Source of the DNA: Butyricicoccus sp.
GTDB lineage: Bacteria; Bacillota; Clostridia; Oscillospirales; Butyricicoccaceae
Direction of reading: 5' to 3'
NCBI GenBank assembly: GCA_020025885.1
Contig: JAHHRJ010000001.1
Location: 66,324-130,323 of the forward strand
Length of the DNA: 64,000 nt
Position numbers and translations under genes: made by a program. This document shows, one piece after another, positions 22,776 through 31,226 of this stretch (its first letter is position 1; each line of letters opens with the position of its first letter). Under the pieces are notes generated by a model. It ran no database searches and was not told where the DNA came from. It saw only the letters and a list, made by a program, of their open reading frames with translations.

Positions 22776-23663
22776 TTACAGCGGGTAGTGGCAAAGATAT
22801 TCGCTGACAGCACGCATGGACTCAGAGAGCCACTTATCCCGGTGACGAAGCAGTTGCGCCCAGACCACTGGCCGCAAAGACGGATCGGTTTTTACTTCGC
22901 ACAATTCGCCGCTTTCTAGCATGGGACGGCAGGCATAATCCGGAAGCAACGAAATACCGCAGCCTTTTGATACCAAATCACACAGCAAATAGGTATCGCC
23001 ACTTACAAAGACCGGCGTGAGTTCCAGCGAATGTGCAGCCAGTTCTTCGTCCAGCAGGCGGCGATAACTCATATCTTTTTCGGTGAGCAGGAAAGGCTGC
23101 TGAACCAGTTCCTCCATAGGAACATAGTCTCGTTTGGCAAGGGGGTCGTTGGGGGAGCAAATGAAATGCGTTTTGACCTGCGTTTTTTGCAGCAGAACGT
23201 AGTTGACATTTTGAATAGGGCTATCCATTACGTAAATCAGGTCAGCTTCGTTCTGGTTTAGCATACGAAGCAAATCCGGCGTGCCGGCAGTAGCACATTC
23301 CAGCGTGATATGTGGATACTGGCGGTGCAGTGCAGGGAACACACGGTCGATCAGGGAAACGCAAAGAGATGCGGCCAGGGCCAGGCGGACCGAACCTTCG
23401 ACTTCCTGTGGGGCAGAAGTGGAATGCAGAAAATCCTGCAATTCGGCCTGAATCTGATGAGCACATTTCAGCAGACGAAAACCGGGATCGGTCAGGGTGA
23501 CAGTGTGATTGATGCGCTCAAACAGCGGAAAGTCCAGCTCGTTTTCCAGCTGACGGATTTGAAAAGAGATCGTGGACTGAGAATACCCCAGCTTTTCACC
23601 GGCTTTGGTGAAGCTTTGCAGTTCGGCAACATGTATGAAGGTGTTAAGGTTTTTTAGATCCAA
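22776..23663 (-). CDS. LysR-family transcriptional regulator
   Basis: The 295-residue protein has the LysR layout. Residues 1-60 form the winged helix-turn-helix (FIHVAELQSFTKAGEKLGYSQST as the recognition part), then a linker helix. Residues 90-295 form a two-lobed effector-binding domain with the conserved LLPDYACRPMLESGEL near the end. It is transcribed away from the AGCS symporter at 23785, with a shared 120-bp promoter region. LysR proteins commonly control such divergent neighbours, so it probably regulates amino-acid uptake. The inducer is not predictable from sequence. Confidence 0.92.
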   Translation of the reverse strand: MDLKNLNTFIHVAELQSFTKAGEKLGYSQSTISFQIRQLENELDFPLFERINHTVTLTDPGFRLLKCAHQIQAELQDFLHSTSAPQEVEGSVRLALAASLCVSLIDRVFPALHRQYPHITLECATAGTPDLLRMLNQNEADLIYVMDSPIQNVNYVLLQKTQVKTHFICSPNDPLAKRDYVPMEELVQQPFLLTEKDMSYRRLLDEELAAHSLELTPVFVSGDTYLLCDLVSKGCGISLLPDYACRPMLESGELCEVKTDPSLRPVVWAQLLRHRDKWLSESMRAVSEYLCHYPL

Positions 23664-23717
23664 GACAGTGTCCTCCTGATATCGAAAAAATAGATGCTGA
23701 TTATCTCTATTATCAAT

Positions 23718-23746
23718 TTTACAAATGCTATTTTGTACTGTATACT
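23718..23746 (+). promoter_or_regulatory. Promoter of the AGCS symporter gene
   Basis: TTTACA at 23718-23723 and TATACT at 23741-23746 are 17 bases apart. An imperfect inverted repeat (GATTAT/ATTATC) near 23698-23713 overlaps the upstream side and could be a LysR site. Confidence 0.65.
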
Positions 23747-23784
23747 AAAACCCGTAATAATGCAAGTGAGAGGATAAAATAAAA

Positions 23785-25194
23785 ATGCGGATTCTTTACT
23801 TCTTCTACAATCTGCTGTGGGCGGATTTATTTACGATCCCGTTGCCGGGTGGCAGCAGCCTGGGTATTTCGCTGCTGGTATTGCTGCTGGTGCCGACGGG
23901 CATCTGGCTGACGTTCCGCAGCCGCTTTGTGCAGATCCGTTTGTTCAAGGAAATGGTGCATGTAGCAACCAGCAACAACACCAAGGGTGAAAACGGACAT
24001 ATCTCCGGTTTTCAGGCACTGATTATCTCCACGGCTACTCGTGTTGGTATGGGTAATCTGGTGGGCGTGGTGGCAGCCATTTCAATGGGCGGCGCAGGCG
24101 CTGTATTTTGGATGTGGATGTCGGCACTGATTGGCTCGGCTACTGCATTTGTGGAAGCTACGCTGGCACAGCTTTATAAGGAAGAAGATCCTCTGTACGG
24201 CGGATACCGCGGTGGTCCTGCATACTACATGCATGCGTATGCGGCTCGTGTGCGGCACAAAGATCCGAAAAAAATGCACCACTCTATTTTGGCAGTGCTG
24301 TTTTCTATTTCCGGCCTGATTTGCTGGTGCGGCATCAGCCAGGTTGTAGGTAATTCGGTTTCTTCGGCAATGTTCAATGCGTTCCAGATCCCGCCGCTGT
24401 ACACGGCAATCGTTTTGGTAGGCATTTGTGCGGTGATTGTACTGCGCAAGCACGCTACGGTGAAAGTACTGGATGTGGTGGTTCCCATTATGGCAGGCTG
24501 CTTCTTTGCGGCAACGCTGGTGATCATCGCAATGAATATTACAGAGCTGCCCCATGTGTTCCGCATGATTTTTGAAGAGGCTTTCGGTATGAAGCAGGTG
24601 GTTGCAGGCGGTTTGGGCGCAGTAATCATGAACGGCGTCAAGCGCGGCTTGTTCTCCAACGAAGCTGGCTCCGGTTCGGCACCCTGCGCAGCAGCTGCTG
24701 CAACCATTGACCATCCGGCAAAAGAAGGTCTGTTGCAGGCATTTGGCGTGTTCATTGATACCATTGTGATTTGCAGCTGCTCGGCAATGATTATGCTGCT
24801 GGCTCCGGAAGAAGTGATTGCAGGTCTGAGCGGTATGGATCTGTTGCAGGCTGCGATGAACCACCATTTTGGTACATTCGGCGTGATTTTTATTGCGGTT
24901 ACGCTACTGCTGTTTAGCTTTTCCACCTTTGTTGGCATCCTGTTCTATGCGCGCTCGAACGTGGCATACCTGTTCGGCGATAAGTGGGTTTGGCAGACGT
25001 TGTACAAGGTGCTGGCACTGGTCATGCTGTTTGTAGGCTGCATGGCGGCGTACACTTTCGTATGGGATTTGGGCGATGTAGGTGTTGGTCTGATGACGGT
25101 GTTCAACCTGCTGGCGCTGGTTCCTTTGGCAAAGGAAGCGCTGGACAGCCTGAAGGATTACGAAGAAAAAATAAGAGAGCGTCAATCTGTATGA
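23785..25194 (+). CDS. AGCS-family alanine/glycine:cation symporter
   Basis: The 469-residue membrane protein has about ten to eleven membrane segments and the AGCS signature region: GFQALIISTATRVGMGNLVG near residue 75, the GGPAYYMHAY loop near 140, and RGLFSNEAGSGSAPCAAAAA near 285. It imports alanine or glycine with sodium or protons. The first residues (LYFFYNLLWADLF) lead into the first membrane segment. It stands alone between a LysR-linked promoter and a terminator. Confidence 0.93.
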   Translation: MRILYFFYNLLWADLFTIPLPGGSSLGISLLVLLLVPTGIWLTFRSRFVQIRLFKEMVHVATSNNTKGENGHISGFQALIISTATRVGMGNLVGVVAAISMGGAGAVFWMWMSALIGSATAFVEATLAQLYKEEDPLYGGYRGGPAYYMHAYAARVRHKDPKKMHHSILAVLFSISGLICWCGISQVVGNSVSSAMFNAFQIPPLYTAIVLVGICAVIVLRKHATVKVLDVVVPIMAGCFFAATLVIIAMNITELPHVFRMIFEEAFGMKQVVAGGLGAVIMNGVKRGLFSNEAGSGSAPCAAAAATIDHPAKEGLLQAFGVFIDTIVICSCSAMIMLLAPEEVIAGLSGMDLLQAAMNHHFGTFGVIFIAVTLLLFSFSTFVGILFYARSNVAYLFGDKWVWQTLYKVLALVMLFVGCMAAYTFVWDLGDVGVGLMTVFNLLALVPLAKEALDSLKDYEEKIRERQSV

Positions 25195-25200
25195 TATACC

Positions 25201-25231
25201 AAAGAGGAGCTGGGAGACTGGCTCCTCTTTT
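25201..25231 (+). terminator. Terminator of the AGCS gene
   Basis: AAAGAGGAGC at 25201-25210 pairs with GCTCCTCTTT at 25221-25230, starting six bases after the stop codon. Confidence 0.85.
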
Positions 25232-25245
25232 ACTGCGCAAATGGC

Positions 25246-25274
25246 TTGCACTTGGTTTGAAGTGCCCGTATACT
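25246..25274 (+). promoter_or_regulatory. Promoter of the deformylase-like gene
   Basis: TTGCAC at 25246-25251 and TATACT at 25269-25274 with a 17-base spacer lie 27 bases before the start codon. Confidence 0.7.
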
Positions 25275-25300
25275 AAAGAAAAAACAAAAAGGAAGATACT

Positions 25301-25714
25301 ATGGTAAGAGAACTGATGCATGATCCGATGTTTTTGCAGCGTAAAGCCGAACCTGCTACACAGGAAGATTTGTCGGTAGCACAGGATCTGCTGGATACGT
25401 TGATCGCACACGAAGAAGAATGTGTGGGTATGGCAGCCAATATGATCGGTGTGAACAAAAGCATTATTGCATTTGATAACAATGGCACCTATATGGTGAT
25501 GTTCAACCCGGAAATCATCAAAAAATCTGGCAGCTATGAAACAGAGGAAAGCTGTTTGTCCCTTTTGGGCGGACCGCGCAAAACGAAACGCTGGAAAACC
25601 ATTAAGGTGCAATACCAGACGGAAAATTTGCAAACGCGATACAAGACTTTCACAGGCTGGACGGCACAAATCATCCAGCACGAAGTGGACCATTGCAGCG
25701 GCATCTTGATTTAA
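25301..25714 (+). CDS. def: Peptide deformylase-like protein
   Basis: The 137-residue protein has the three metal-site regions of peptide deformylase, which removes the N-terminal formyl group from new proteins. Motif 1 is CVGMAANMIG (usually G-x-G-x-A-A-x-Q), motif 2 is EESCLSL (usually E-G-C-L-S) with the metal-ligand Cys kept, and motif 3 is QHEVDHCSG with the H-E-x-x-H pair intact. The conserved Gln of motif 1 is Met and the Gly of motif 2 is Ser. It ends soon after motif 3, so it lacks the C-terminal helix of long deformylases. Probably an active or specialised second deformylase; a main copy may be elsewhere. Confidence 0.85.
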   Translation: MVRELMHDPMFLQRKAEPATQEDLSVAQDLLDTLIAHEEECVGMAANMIGVNKSIIAFDNNGTYMVMFNPEIIKKSGSYETEESCLSLLGGPRKTKRWKTIKVQYQTENLQTRYKTFTGWTAQIIQHEVDHCSGILI

Positions 25715-25834
25715 GCGGCAAAAGCCAGTAGAAAATTTCGACAGAGCGGCGAGAAAAAGTACAAAACAAAGCAAAGCAGGTCGGAGATAGAAAAAATGCA
25801 AGGAATTCAAGCTCTTTTTGACAAATAATTTCGG

Positions 25835-25863
25835 TTGCACGTGTGGAAAAGCGGCGGTACAAT
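25835..25863 (+). promoter_or_regulatory. Promoter of the DUF6514-like gene at 25892
   Basis: TTGCAC at 25835-25840 and TACAAT at 25858-25863 are 17 bases apart. The ATG inside the -10 box is therefore not the gene start. Confidence 0.7.
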
Positions 25864-25891
25864 GGAAATGAAAGGGAGGAGTACCTGTATC

Positions 25892-26167
25892 ATGGAACAG
25901 CGGACCGAGTATATTCGTACATTTTCTGCGCTAGAGGGGTTGCAGAATGCACACCAGCTTTCTTATAGAATGCGCCGGCAAGACGATGCCTGGCGTTTAG
26001 AGCTGGAAACGCGTACGAAAACAAGCAGGCAGAGCGAAGCGCTTTTACTGCGCTGCCCGGAACAAACAGCCCACGATTTGCTGCAATTTCTATATGAAAA
26101 TTCCATTCCACTGGAAAACTGGCGAGATGTGGTGGCTGAAGCCGTTTCCAATGCGGCAGCAGAATAA
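25892..26167 (+). CDS. Small DUF6514-like protein, paralogue of the gene at 40189
   Basis: The 91-residue protein shares E-Y-I-R-x-F-S-A-L near the start and LLQFLYENSIPLENWRDVVAE near the end with the protein at 40189. The C-terminal pattern is the one I associate with DUF6514 proteins of Clostridia, of unknown function. It is a soluble alpha-beta protein without signal peptide. The ATG at 25892 lies downstream of the promoter with GGGAGG 12 bases before it. It is a single-gene unit closed by a terminator. Confidence 0.65.
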   Translation: MEQRTEYIRTFSALEGLQNAHQLSYRMRRQDDAWRLELETRTKTSRQSEALLLRCPEQTAHDLLQFLYENSIPLENWRDVVAEAVSNAAAE

Positions 26168-26168
26168 C

Positions 26169-26203
26169 AAAAACCGCTGATGATACAGATCAGCGGTTTT
26201 TTT
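26169..26203 (+). terminator. Terminator of the DUF6514-like gene
   Basis: AAAACCGCTGAT pairs with ATCAGCGGTTTT across a seven-base loop, with a following T-run. Confidence 0.88.
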
Positions 26204-26293
26204 ATGCGCCTAAAAGGTAGACGGTGGTGGGATTTGGTTTTGTCGAGGAGAAAAAAAGAATAGATTCTCTATCACTTTAGTGCAGAAAAGCAA

Positions 26294-26322
26294 TTTACAT
26301 CTGCAGGTGCCTCTTCTATAAT
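26294..26322 (+). promoter_or_regulatory. Promoter of the metF-metH operon
   Basis: TTTACA at 26294-26299 and TATAAT at 26317-26322 with a 17-base spacer lie about 64 bases before the metF start. Confidence 0.75.
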
Positions 26323-26357
26323 AAATAAAATATCAACGAATTGGACAGATGCAGTGT

Positions 26358-26385
26358 GACTGCGTCGGAAAAGGAGCACGCAGTC
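26358..26385 (+). promoter_or_regulatory. Leader hairpin presenting the metF ribosome site in its loop
   Basis: GACTGCGT at 26358-26365 pairs perfectly with ACGCAGTC at 26378-26385, and the 12-base loop holds AAAAGGAG. The stem ends exactly at the metF ATG (26386). Such a fold would influence start-site access, but no known riboswitch aptamer is recognisable in the short leader. Confidence 0.55.
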
Positions 26386-27249
26386 ATGCGGATCAGTGAC
26401 AAATTCAAAGAAAAATCCTGCGTATTTTCTATCGAGGTCTTTCCGCCGAAAAAGGTTGGCGCCACCGTAGAATCTCTGTATCCCACATTGGAAAGTTTAA
26501 GCAAACTAAACCCGGATTATATCAGCGTGACATACGGTGCAGGCGGTGGCAAGGCCAGCGATGCAACCGGAACGATTGCGGCGCATATCAAAAATGATTT
26601 GCACATCGAATCGCTGGCCCACCTGACCTGCGTGAATGCAACCAAAGAGCAGGTAGAGCAGACTCTGGCTACCTTGAAAGCCGAAAATGTAGAAAATATT
26701 TTGGCACTGCGCGGTGACATTAACCCGGAGATTCCCCGTCAGATGGATTTTGTGCACGCCAGCGATTTGGCGCGCACCATTACCCAGACGGGCGATTTTG
26801 GCGTAGCAGGAGCTTGCTACCCGGAAGGCCACGTGGAAAGCTCCTGCCTGAAAGCGGACGTGGACAACCTGCATTATAAAGTAGAAGCCGGTGTAACACA
26901 TTTGATTACACAGCTGTTTTTTGATAACATCAGCTATTATCGCTTTTTGAACTTGACGCGCAAGGCCGGCATTTCGCTGCCGGTGCAGGCAGGTATCATG
27001 CCGATTGTAAACAAGCGCCAGATTCAGCGTACTGTGGCGCTCAGTTCGGCCAGTCTGCCGCCGCAGTTTACGAAAATGATTGCCAAGTACGATCATGATG
27101 AACAGGCACTGTTTGATGCAGGCATTGAATATGCAGTCGAGCAGATTCGGGATTTGATCAATGGCGGTGCGGACGGTATTCATTTGTATGCCATGAACAA
27201 CGAGCGCGTTGCACAGCGTGTGTATGAGGGCATTCGCGACTTGCTCTAA
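26386..27249 (+). CDS. metF: Methylenetetrahydrofolate reductase
   Basis: The 287-residue TIM-barrel protein reduces 5,10-methylene-THF to 5-methyl-THF, the methyl donor for methionine synthase. FSIEVFPPK carries the active-site Glu, LALRGD the conserved FAD-contacting segment, GVAGACYPEGH the folate-side motif and FDNISYYRF the conserved barrel strand. The start at 26386 follows AAAAGGAG in the leader hairpin loop. It is 13 bases from the next gene and in one operon with the reactivation protein and metH, so the operon converts methylene-THF to methionine. Confidence 0.95.
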   Translation: MRISDKFKEKSCVFSIEVFPPKKVGATVESLYPTLESLSKLNPDYISVTYGAGGGKASDATGTIAAHIKNDLHIESLAHLTCVNATKEQVEQTLATLKAENVENILALRGDINPEIPRQMDFVHASDLARTITQTGDFGVAGACYPEGHVESSCLKADVDNLHYKVEAGVTHLITQLFFDNISYYRFLNLTRKAGISLPVQAGIMPIVNKRQIQRTVALSSASLPPQFTKMIAKYDHDEQALFDAGIEYAVEQIRDLINGGADGIHLYAMNNERVAQRVYEGIRDLL

Positions 27250-27262
27250 AGGAGGCGTCACA

Positions 27263-27916
27263 ATGGAATTGACACTGCCAAACCAGATTGACCGACAGCA
27301 GGCGCTGCGGTATCTGGGTATTCACAGTGATGCGGACGCAGCCACCCGGAGGCTTTTGGACAAGGCTGAACAGGAGCTGCGTGCAGTAGCGCAGCCACGG
27401 GCGGTGACGCTGTATGCAGATCGGTCGTCGCTGGCAGAGTATTGCAGCGGCGAAGATATCCAAAAGCATCTGGCAGGATGTAACGGCTGTATTTTATTGG
27501 GCTGTACGCTGGGTGCCGGCGTGGATACCGCTTCGCGTGTGGCTTGCGCATGTGATATGGCCTATGCAGTTGTGCTGGACGCGCTGGCATCTGTACTGGC
27601 CGAAGCAGTTGCGGAGCAGGCCGAACAAACGCTGCGGACACAAGTACAAGCAAAGGGCAAATTTTTGACAGGGCGTTTTTCGCCCGGTTACGGCGATTGG
27701 CCGATTGCGGTACAGAATGATTTGGTGCGACTGCTGGATGCGCCGCGGAAAATTGGGCTGTGTGCTACGCCGTCCCATCTGATGGTGCCGCGGAAAAGTA
27801 TCACAGCCATTTTGGGCGTGGCTGAGCATCCGGTGACAGGCAAACGGGCCGGTTGCGCACACTGCACTTTGCGGGACAAGTGCAGCTATCGTAAGGAGGG
27901 AAAGACTTGTGAATAA
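27263..27916 (+). CDS. Stand-alone methionine synthase reactivation-domain protein
   Basis: The 217-residue protein corresponds to the activation domain that in E. coli MetH is the C-terminal part and binds SAM to re-methylate oxidised cobalamin. Marks are LGAGVD and the GRFSPGYGDWP motif near residue 145, the region that contacts SAM and cobalamin, then MVPRKSITAILGV. The C-terminal 20 residues hold four cysteines (GCAHCTLRDKC and a last C), possibly a metal or Fe-S site. It overlaps metH by eight bases. The split of MetH into two proteins is common in Clostridia. Confidence 0.87.
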   Translation: MELTLPNQIDRQQALRYLGIHSDADAATRRLLDKAEQELRAVAQPRAVTLYADRSSLAEYCSGEDIQKHLAGCNGCILLGCTLGAGVDTASRVACACDMAYAVVLDALASVLAEAVAEQAEQTLRTQVQAKGKFLTGRFSPGYGDWPIAVQNDLVRLLDAPRKIGLCATPSHLMVPRKSITAILGVAEHPVTGKRAGCAHCTLRDKCSYRKEGKTCE

Positions 27917-30266
27917 CATATTTGAGGAAAGCCGAATCCTTCTGCTGGACGGCGCAATGGGTACGATGCTGCAAAAAAGCGGGCTGAAGCTGGGCGAAAG
28001 ACCGGACTTGGTATCCATTACCAATCCGGAAATCGTACAGGGCGTGCATCGCGCCTATATCGAAGCAGGCAGTGACCTGATTGCTTCGAATACCTTTGGT
28101 GCAAATGCCAAAAAGCTGGCAGGCTGCGGATATACGGTCGAGCAGGTGGTTACAGCAGGCATTGCAGCAGCAAAGCAAGCTGCTGCCGGAACAAAGGCAC
28201 GGGTAATGCTGGACGTAGGCCCTATTGGTGAGCTGCTGGAGCCGGCAGGTGCATTAAAATTTGAAGAAGCCTATGAAATCTTCCGTCAGGTTATGGTCAC
28301 TGGCTGGCAGGCTGGCGCAGACGCCATTCTGTTGGAAACCATGACCGACCTGTATGAGCTGAAAGCTGCCATTTTGGCTGCAAAGGAAAATACGCCGCTG
28401 CCAGTGCTGACCTCTATGACTTTTGAAGCCAGTGGTCGTACCTTTACGGGCTGTACGGTAGAAGCGCTGGCGATGCTGGCTGAAGGCATGGGCGTGGATG
28501 GCGTAGGCATCAATTGCTCACTTGGCCCAGCGGAAATTTATCCGTTAGCGGAAAGGCTGTGCAAAGCAACACGTTTGCCGGTGTTCATTAAGCCCAATGC
28601 GGGCTTGCCAGACCCTGCCACCGGAACCTATGATATTGACCCTGAACAGTTCTGCAAGGCGTTGACTGCTTATCGGAAACTGGGCATTTCTGCAGTGGGC
28701 GGCTGCTGCGGCACGACACCGGAATATATTGCACAACTGCATCAGGCATTTAGCAAGATGACGCCGATGCGGTATAATCGGCCTCATTACAGTGCGGTTT
28801 GCACGCCTACCCGGACGGTGAATATCGATACCGTGCGCGTCATTGGCGAACGCATCAATCCGACTGGCAAAAAGCGTTTCAAAGAAGCCTTGCTCAGCGG
28901 TGACATGGATTATATCCTGACGCAGGCCACCGAGCAGGCTGCAGCAGGTGCAGAGATCTTGGACGTGAATGTGGGTTTACCCGGCATCGACGAAAAAGAA
29001 ATGATGGTTCGTGCTGTCAAAGCGGTGCAGAGCGTATGCGATTTGCCTTTGCAGCTGGACTCTACCCGTGCAGACGTTCTGGAAGCCGGTTTGCGCGTTT
29101 ACAACGGTAAAGCTATCGTCAATTCAGTCAATGCAGAACAAGCTGTTTTGAACTGCATTTTGCCGATTTGCAAAAAGTACGGTGCGGCGGTTGTTGGTTT
29201 GACCTTGGATGAATCTGGCATTCCGCCATTGGCAGAGCAGCGCTTTGCACTGGCAGAAAAAATTGTGCGTGCAGCAGAGCACGCCGGTATTCCGCGCACG
29301 GATGTATTCATCGACTGCCTGACGTTGACTGCCAGCGCTCAGCAGGAAGCAGTAGTGGAAACTTTGAAAGCCGTGCGTATGGTCAAAGAGCGCTTGGGCG
29401 TAAAAACGGTGCTGGGTGTTTCCAATATTTCCTTTGGCCTGCCTTGCCGCGAATACCTGAATACCAGCTTTTTGACGCTTGCTATGGCACACGGCCTGGA
29501 TTTGCCTATCATGAATCCCAATACCGAAGCTATGATGGCGGCGGTGGCAAGCTACAAAGTTTTGTACAACGTGGACCGGGATTCGCAGGCATATTTGGCA
29601 CGCTATGCGGAGCAAACGACAGCGAAGCCGGTTGCCGGCCAGCAAGAAATTTCGCTGTATGATGCAGTGCTGCAAGGCTTAAAAACCCCGGCGGCACAGG
29701 CCGCAAAAACAGCATTGACCACGCAGCAGCCAGAGCAGCTCATCAACACAGTTTTGATTCCTGCGCTGGATGCAGTGGGCACCGGTTTTGAAAAAGGCAC
29801 GCTGTTTTTGCCCCAGCTGCTGCAGGCGGCAGGTGCGGCGCAGGCGGCTTTTGACGTGGTGAAAAATGCGATTTTGACTTCCGGCCAGAAGAGCACCGGC
29901 AAAGGTAAAATCGTGGTCGCTACTGTGCGCGGCGATATTCATGACATCGGCAAGAATATCGTAAAGACGCTGCTGGAAAATTACGGCTACGATGTGATCG
30001 ATCTTGGCCGTGATGTGCCAGTGGAAACCGTTGTGCAGGAAGTACGAGAACATGATGTACATCTGGTTGGTCTGAGTGCGCTGATGACAACCACACTGGG
30101 CAGCATGGAAGAAACCATCCGGGCGTTAAAACAGGCCGGGCTGCCTTGTAAGGTGATGGTAGGTGGTGCGGTTTTAACGCCGGACTATGCAATGCAGATT
30201 GGTGCAGATTACTATGCAAAAGATGCCAAGCAAGCAGTAGATATTGCACGACAGGTGCTGGGCTGA
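27909..30266 (+). CDS. metH: Cobalamin-dependent methionine synthase lacking the reactivation domain
   Basis: The 785-residue enzyme moves a methyl group from methyl-THF through cobalamin to homocysteine. Residues 1-290 are the homocysteine domain with the zinc cysteines GINCSLGP and GGCCGTT. Residues about 300-570 are the pterin domain (GERINPTGKKRF and DVNVGLPGIDEKEM). Residues about 575-660 are the cobalamin cap, and 660-785 the Rossmann domain with the lower-ligand motif GDIHDIGKNIV. The sequence ends right there, without an activation domain; that function is encoded just upstream. It starts with GTG overlapping the previous gene, behind AAGGAGGG. Confidence 0.95.
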   Translation: MNNIFEESRILLLDGAMGTMLQKSGLKLGERPDLVSITNPEIVQGVHRAYIEAGSDLIASNTFGANAKKLAGCGYTVEQVVTAGIAAAKQAAAGTKARVMLDVGPIGELLEPAGALKFEEAYEIFRQVMVTGWQAGADAILLETMTDLYELKAAILAAKENTPLPVLTSMTFEASGRTFTGCTVEALAMLAEGMGVDGVGINCSLGPAEIYPLAERLCKATRLPVFIKPNAGLPDPATGTYDIDPEQFCKALTAYRKLGISAVGGCCGTTPEYIAQLHQAFSKMTPMRYNRPHYSAVCTPTRTVNIDTVRVIGERINPTGKKRFKEALLSGDMDYILTQATEQAAAGAEILDVNVGLPGIDEKEMMVRAVKAVQSVCDLPLQLDSTRADVLEAGLRVYNGKAIVNSVNAEQAVLNCILPICKKYGAAVVGLTLDESGIPPLAEQRFALAEKIVRAAEHAGIPRTDVFIDCLTLTASAQQEAVVETLKAVRMVKERLGVKTVLGVSNISFGLPCREYLNTSFLTLAMAHGLDLPIMNPNTEAMMAAVASYKVLYNVDRDSQAYLARYAEQTTAKPVAGQQEISLYDAVLQGLKTPAAQAAKTALTTQQPEQLINTVLIPALDAVGTGFEKGTLFLPQLLQAAGAAQAAFDVVKNAILTSGQKSTGKGKIVVATVRGDIHDIGKNIVKTLLENYGYDVIDLGRDVPVETVVQEVREHDVHLVGLSALMTTTLGSMEETIRALKQAGLPCKVMVGGAVLTPDYAMQIGADYYAKDAKQAVDIARQVLG

Positions 30267-30286
30267 ACCAATATAAACTGAAATAG

Positions 30287-30321
30287 AAAAGGCTCCGGAT
30301 TTCAGAATCCGGAGCCTTTTT
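30287..30321 (+). terminator. Terminator of the metF-metH operon (also faces degV)
   Basis: AAAGGCTCCGGATT pairs perfectly with AATCCGGAGCCTTT around a TCAG loop. The convergent degV gene ends 24 bases later, so it may serve both strands. Confidence 0.9.
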
Positions 30322-30344
30322 CGGTTGTTGCTTAGCGGAAATGC

Positions 30345-31202
30345 TTATTCAGCAGATGTGTTTTTCACAAAGAATGCAATGCCTGCTGCGCCGGGGCCTG
30401 CGTGGGTGCCAATCACGGGGCCAATGTGCATGCAGCCCGGTTCGGGCAAACCCAGGTTAGAAACCACATACTGGCGAATCGGCTCGGCAGCTTTGCGGTG
30501 GGCGGCATAGCCAATCAGATAATCCATATCCGTGTCCATGCCGCCTTCTGTGTCGATCATTTTGAACAGCTGTACATAAGCGCCGGGCAGGCCGCGTGCC
30601 TTGCCGGCCAGACCAACCTTGCCGTTGCGCACGGCGACCAGAGGCTTGATACCCAGAACACTGCCTGCAAAGGCTTCTGCGCCGGAAAGGCGACCGCCCT
30701 TGCGGAAGTATTTCAGATCATTCACCACAGCCAGAATACGGACACGATGCTTTTCGGTTTCCAGCGTGGCTACGATTTCCTCGGTGGTTTTGCCTTCATT
30801 GCGCAGGCGCAGTGCCAGGCGCACCAGCAGTTGCAGACCCAGAGTGGCACTCATACTGTCTACAACAAAGATGCGGTCGTATTCGCAGGTTGCAGCTGCA
30901 ATCTGGGCCGACTGGCAGGTGCCGCTCAATCCGGCGGAAAGCAGAATCGCAATCACATCGTCACCAGCCTCCTGGGCTTGTTCAAAATGCGGTAGAAACT
31001 GTCCGGGGCTGGGCTGGCTGGTGGTGGGCAGATCGTGGCAGGCTTCCAGCTTGGTGTAAAATTCATTCGGGGTCAGGTCCATACCGTCGCGGTAGCTGAC
31101 ACCGCCTTCAAAAGTGACCTGCAAGGGGACGATTTCCACGCCCAGTTGTTCGGCTTCGGCAGGGAGAAAATCAGCAGTAGAATCCGTCAGAATACGAATC
31201 AT
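30345..31202 (-). CDS. DegV-family fatty-acid-binding protein
   Basis: The 285-residue protein has the DegV/FakB marks. The first strand ILTDSTADFLP is near the N-terminus, VEIVPLQVTFEGG and YRDGMDL follow, TSQPSPGQFL is near residue 65, and LLSAGLSGTCQSA is the loop that holds the fatty-acid carboxylate. The second lobe has FRKGGRLSG. FakB proteins present fatty acids to FakA kinase for incorporation into lipid. It lies 24 bases behind a FabT-like MarR regulator whose promoter carries FabT-type boxes, so lipid-responsive control is likely. FakA is not in the window. Confidence 0.92.
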   Translation of the reverse strand: MIRILTDSTADFLPAEAEQLGVEIVPLQVTFEGGVSYRDGMDLTPNEFYTKLEACHDLPTTSQPSPGQFLPHFEQAQEAGDDVIAILLSAGLSGTCQSAQIAAATCEYDRIFVVDSMSATLGLQLLVRLALRLRNEGKTTEEIVATLETEKHRVRILAVVNDLKYFRKGGRLSGAEAFAGSVLGIKPLVAVRNGKVGLAGKARGLPGAYVQLFKMIDTEGGMDTDMDYLIGYAAHRKAAEPIRQYVVSNLGLPEPGCMHIGPVIGTHAGPGAAGIAFFVKNTSAE

Positions 31203-31226
31203 AAGAATGTTCCTTTCTCTGTGGCC

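Noticed and set aside
26323..26385. SAM or folate riboswitch upstream of metF
   Set aside because: The leader from the promoter to the ATG is only about 60 bases and shows one simple hairpin; none of the aptamer cores I know is present.
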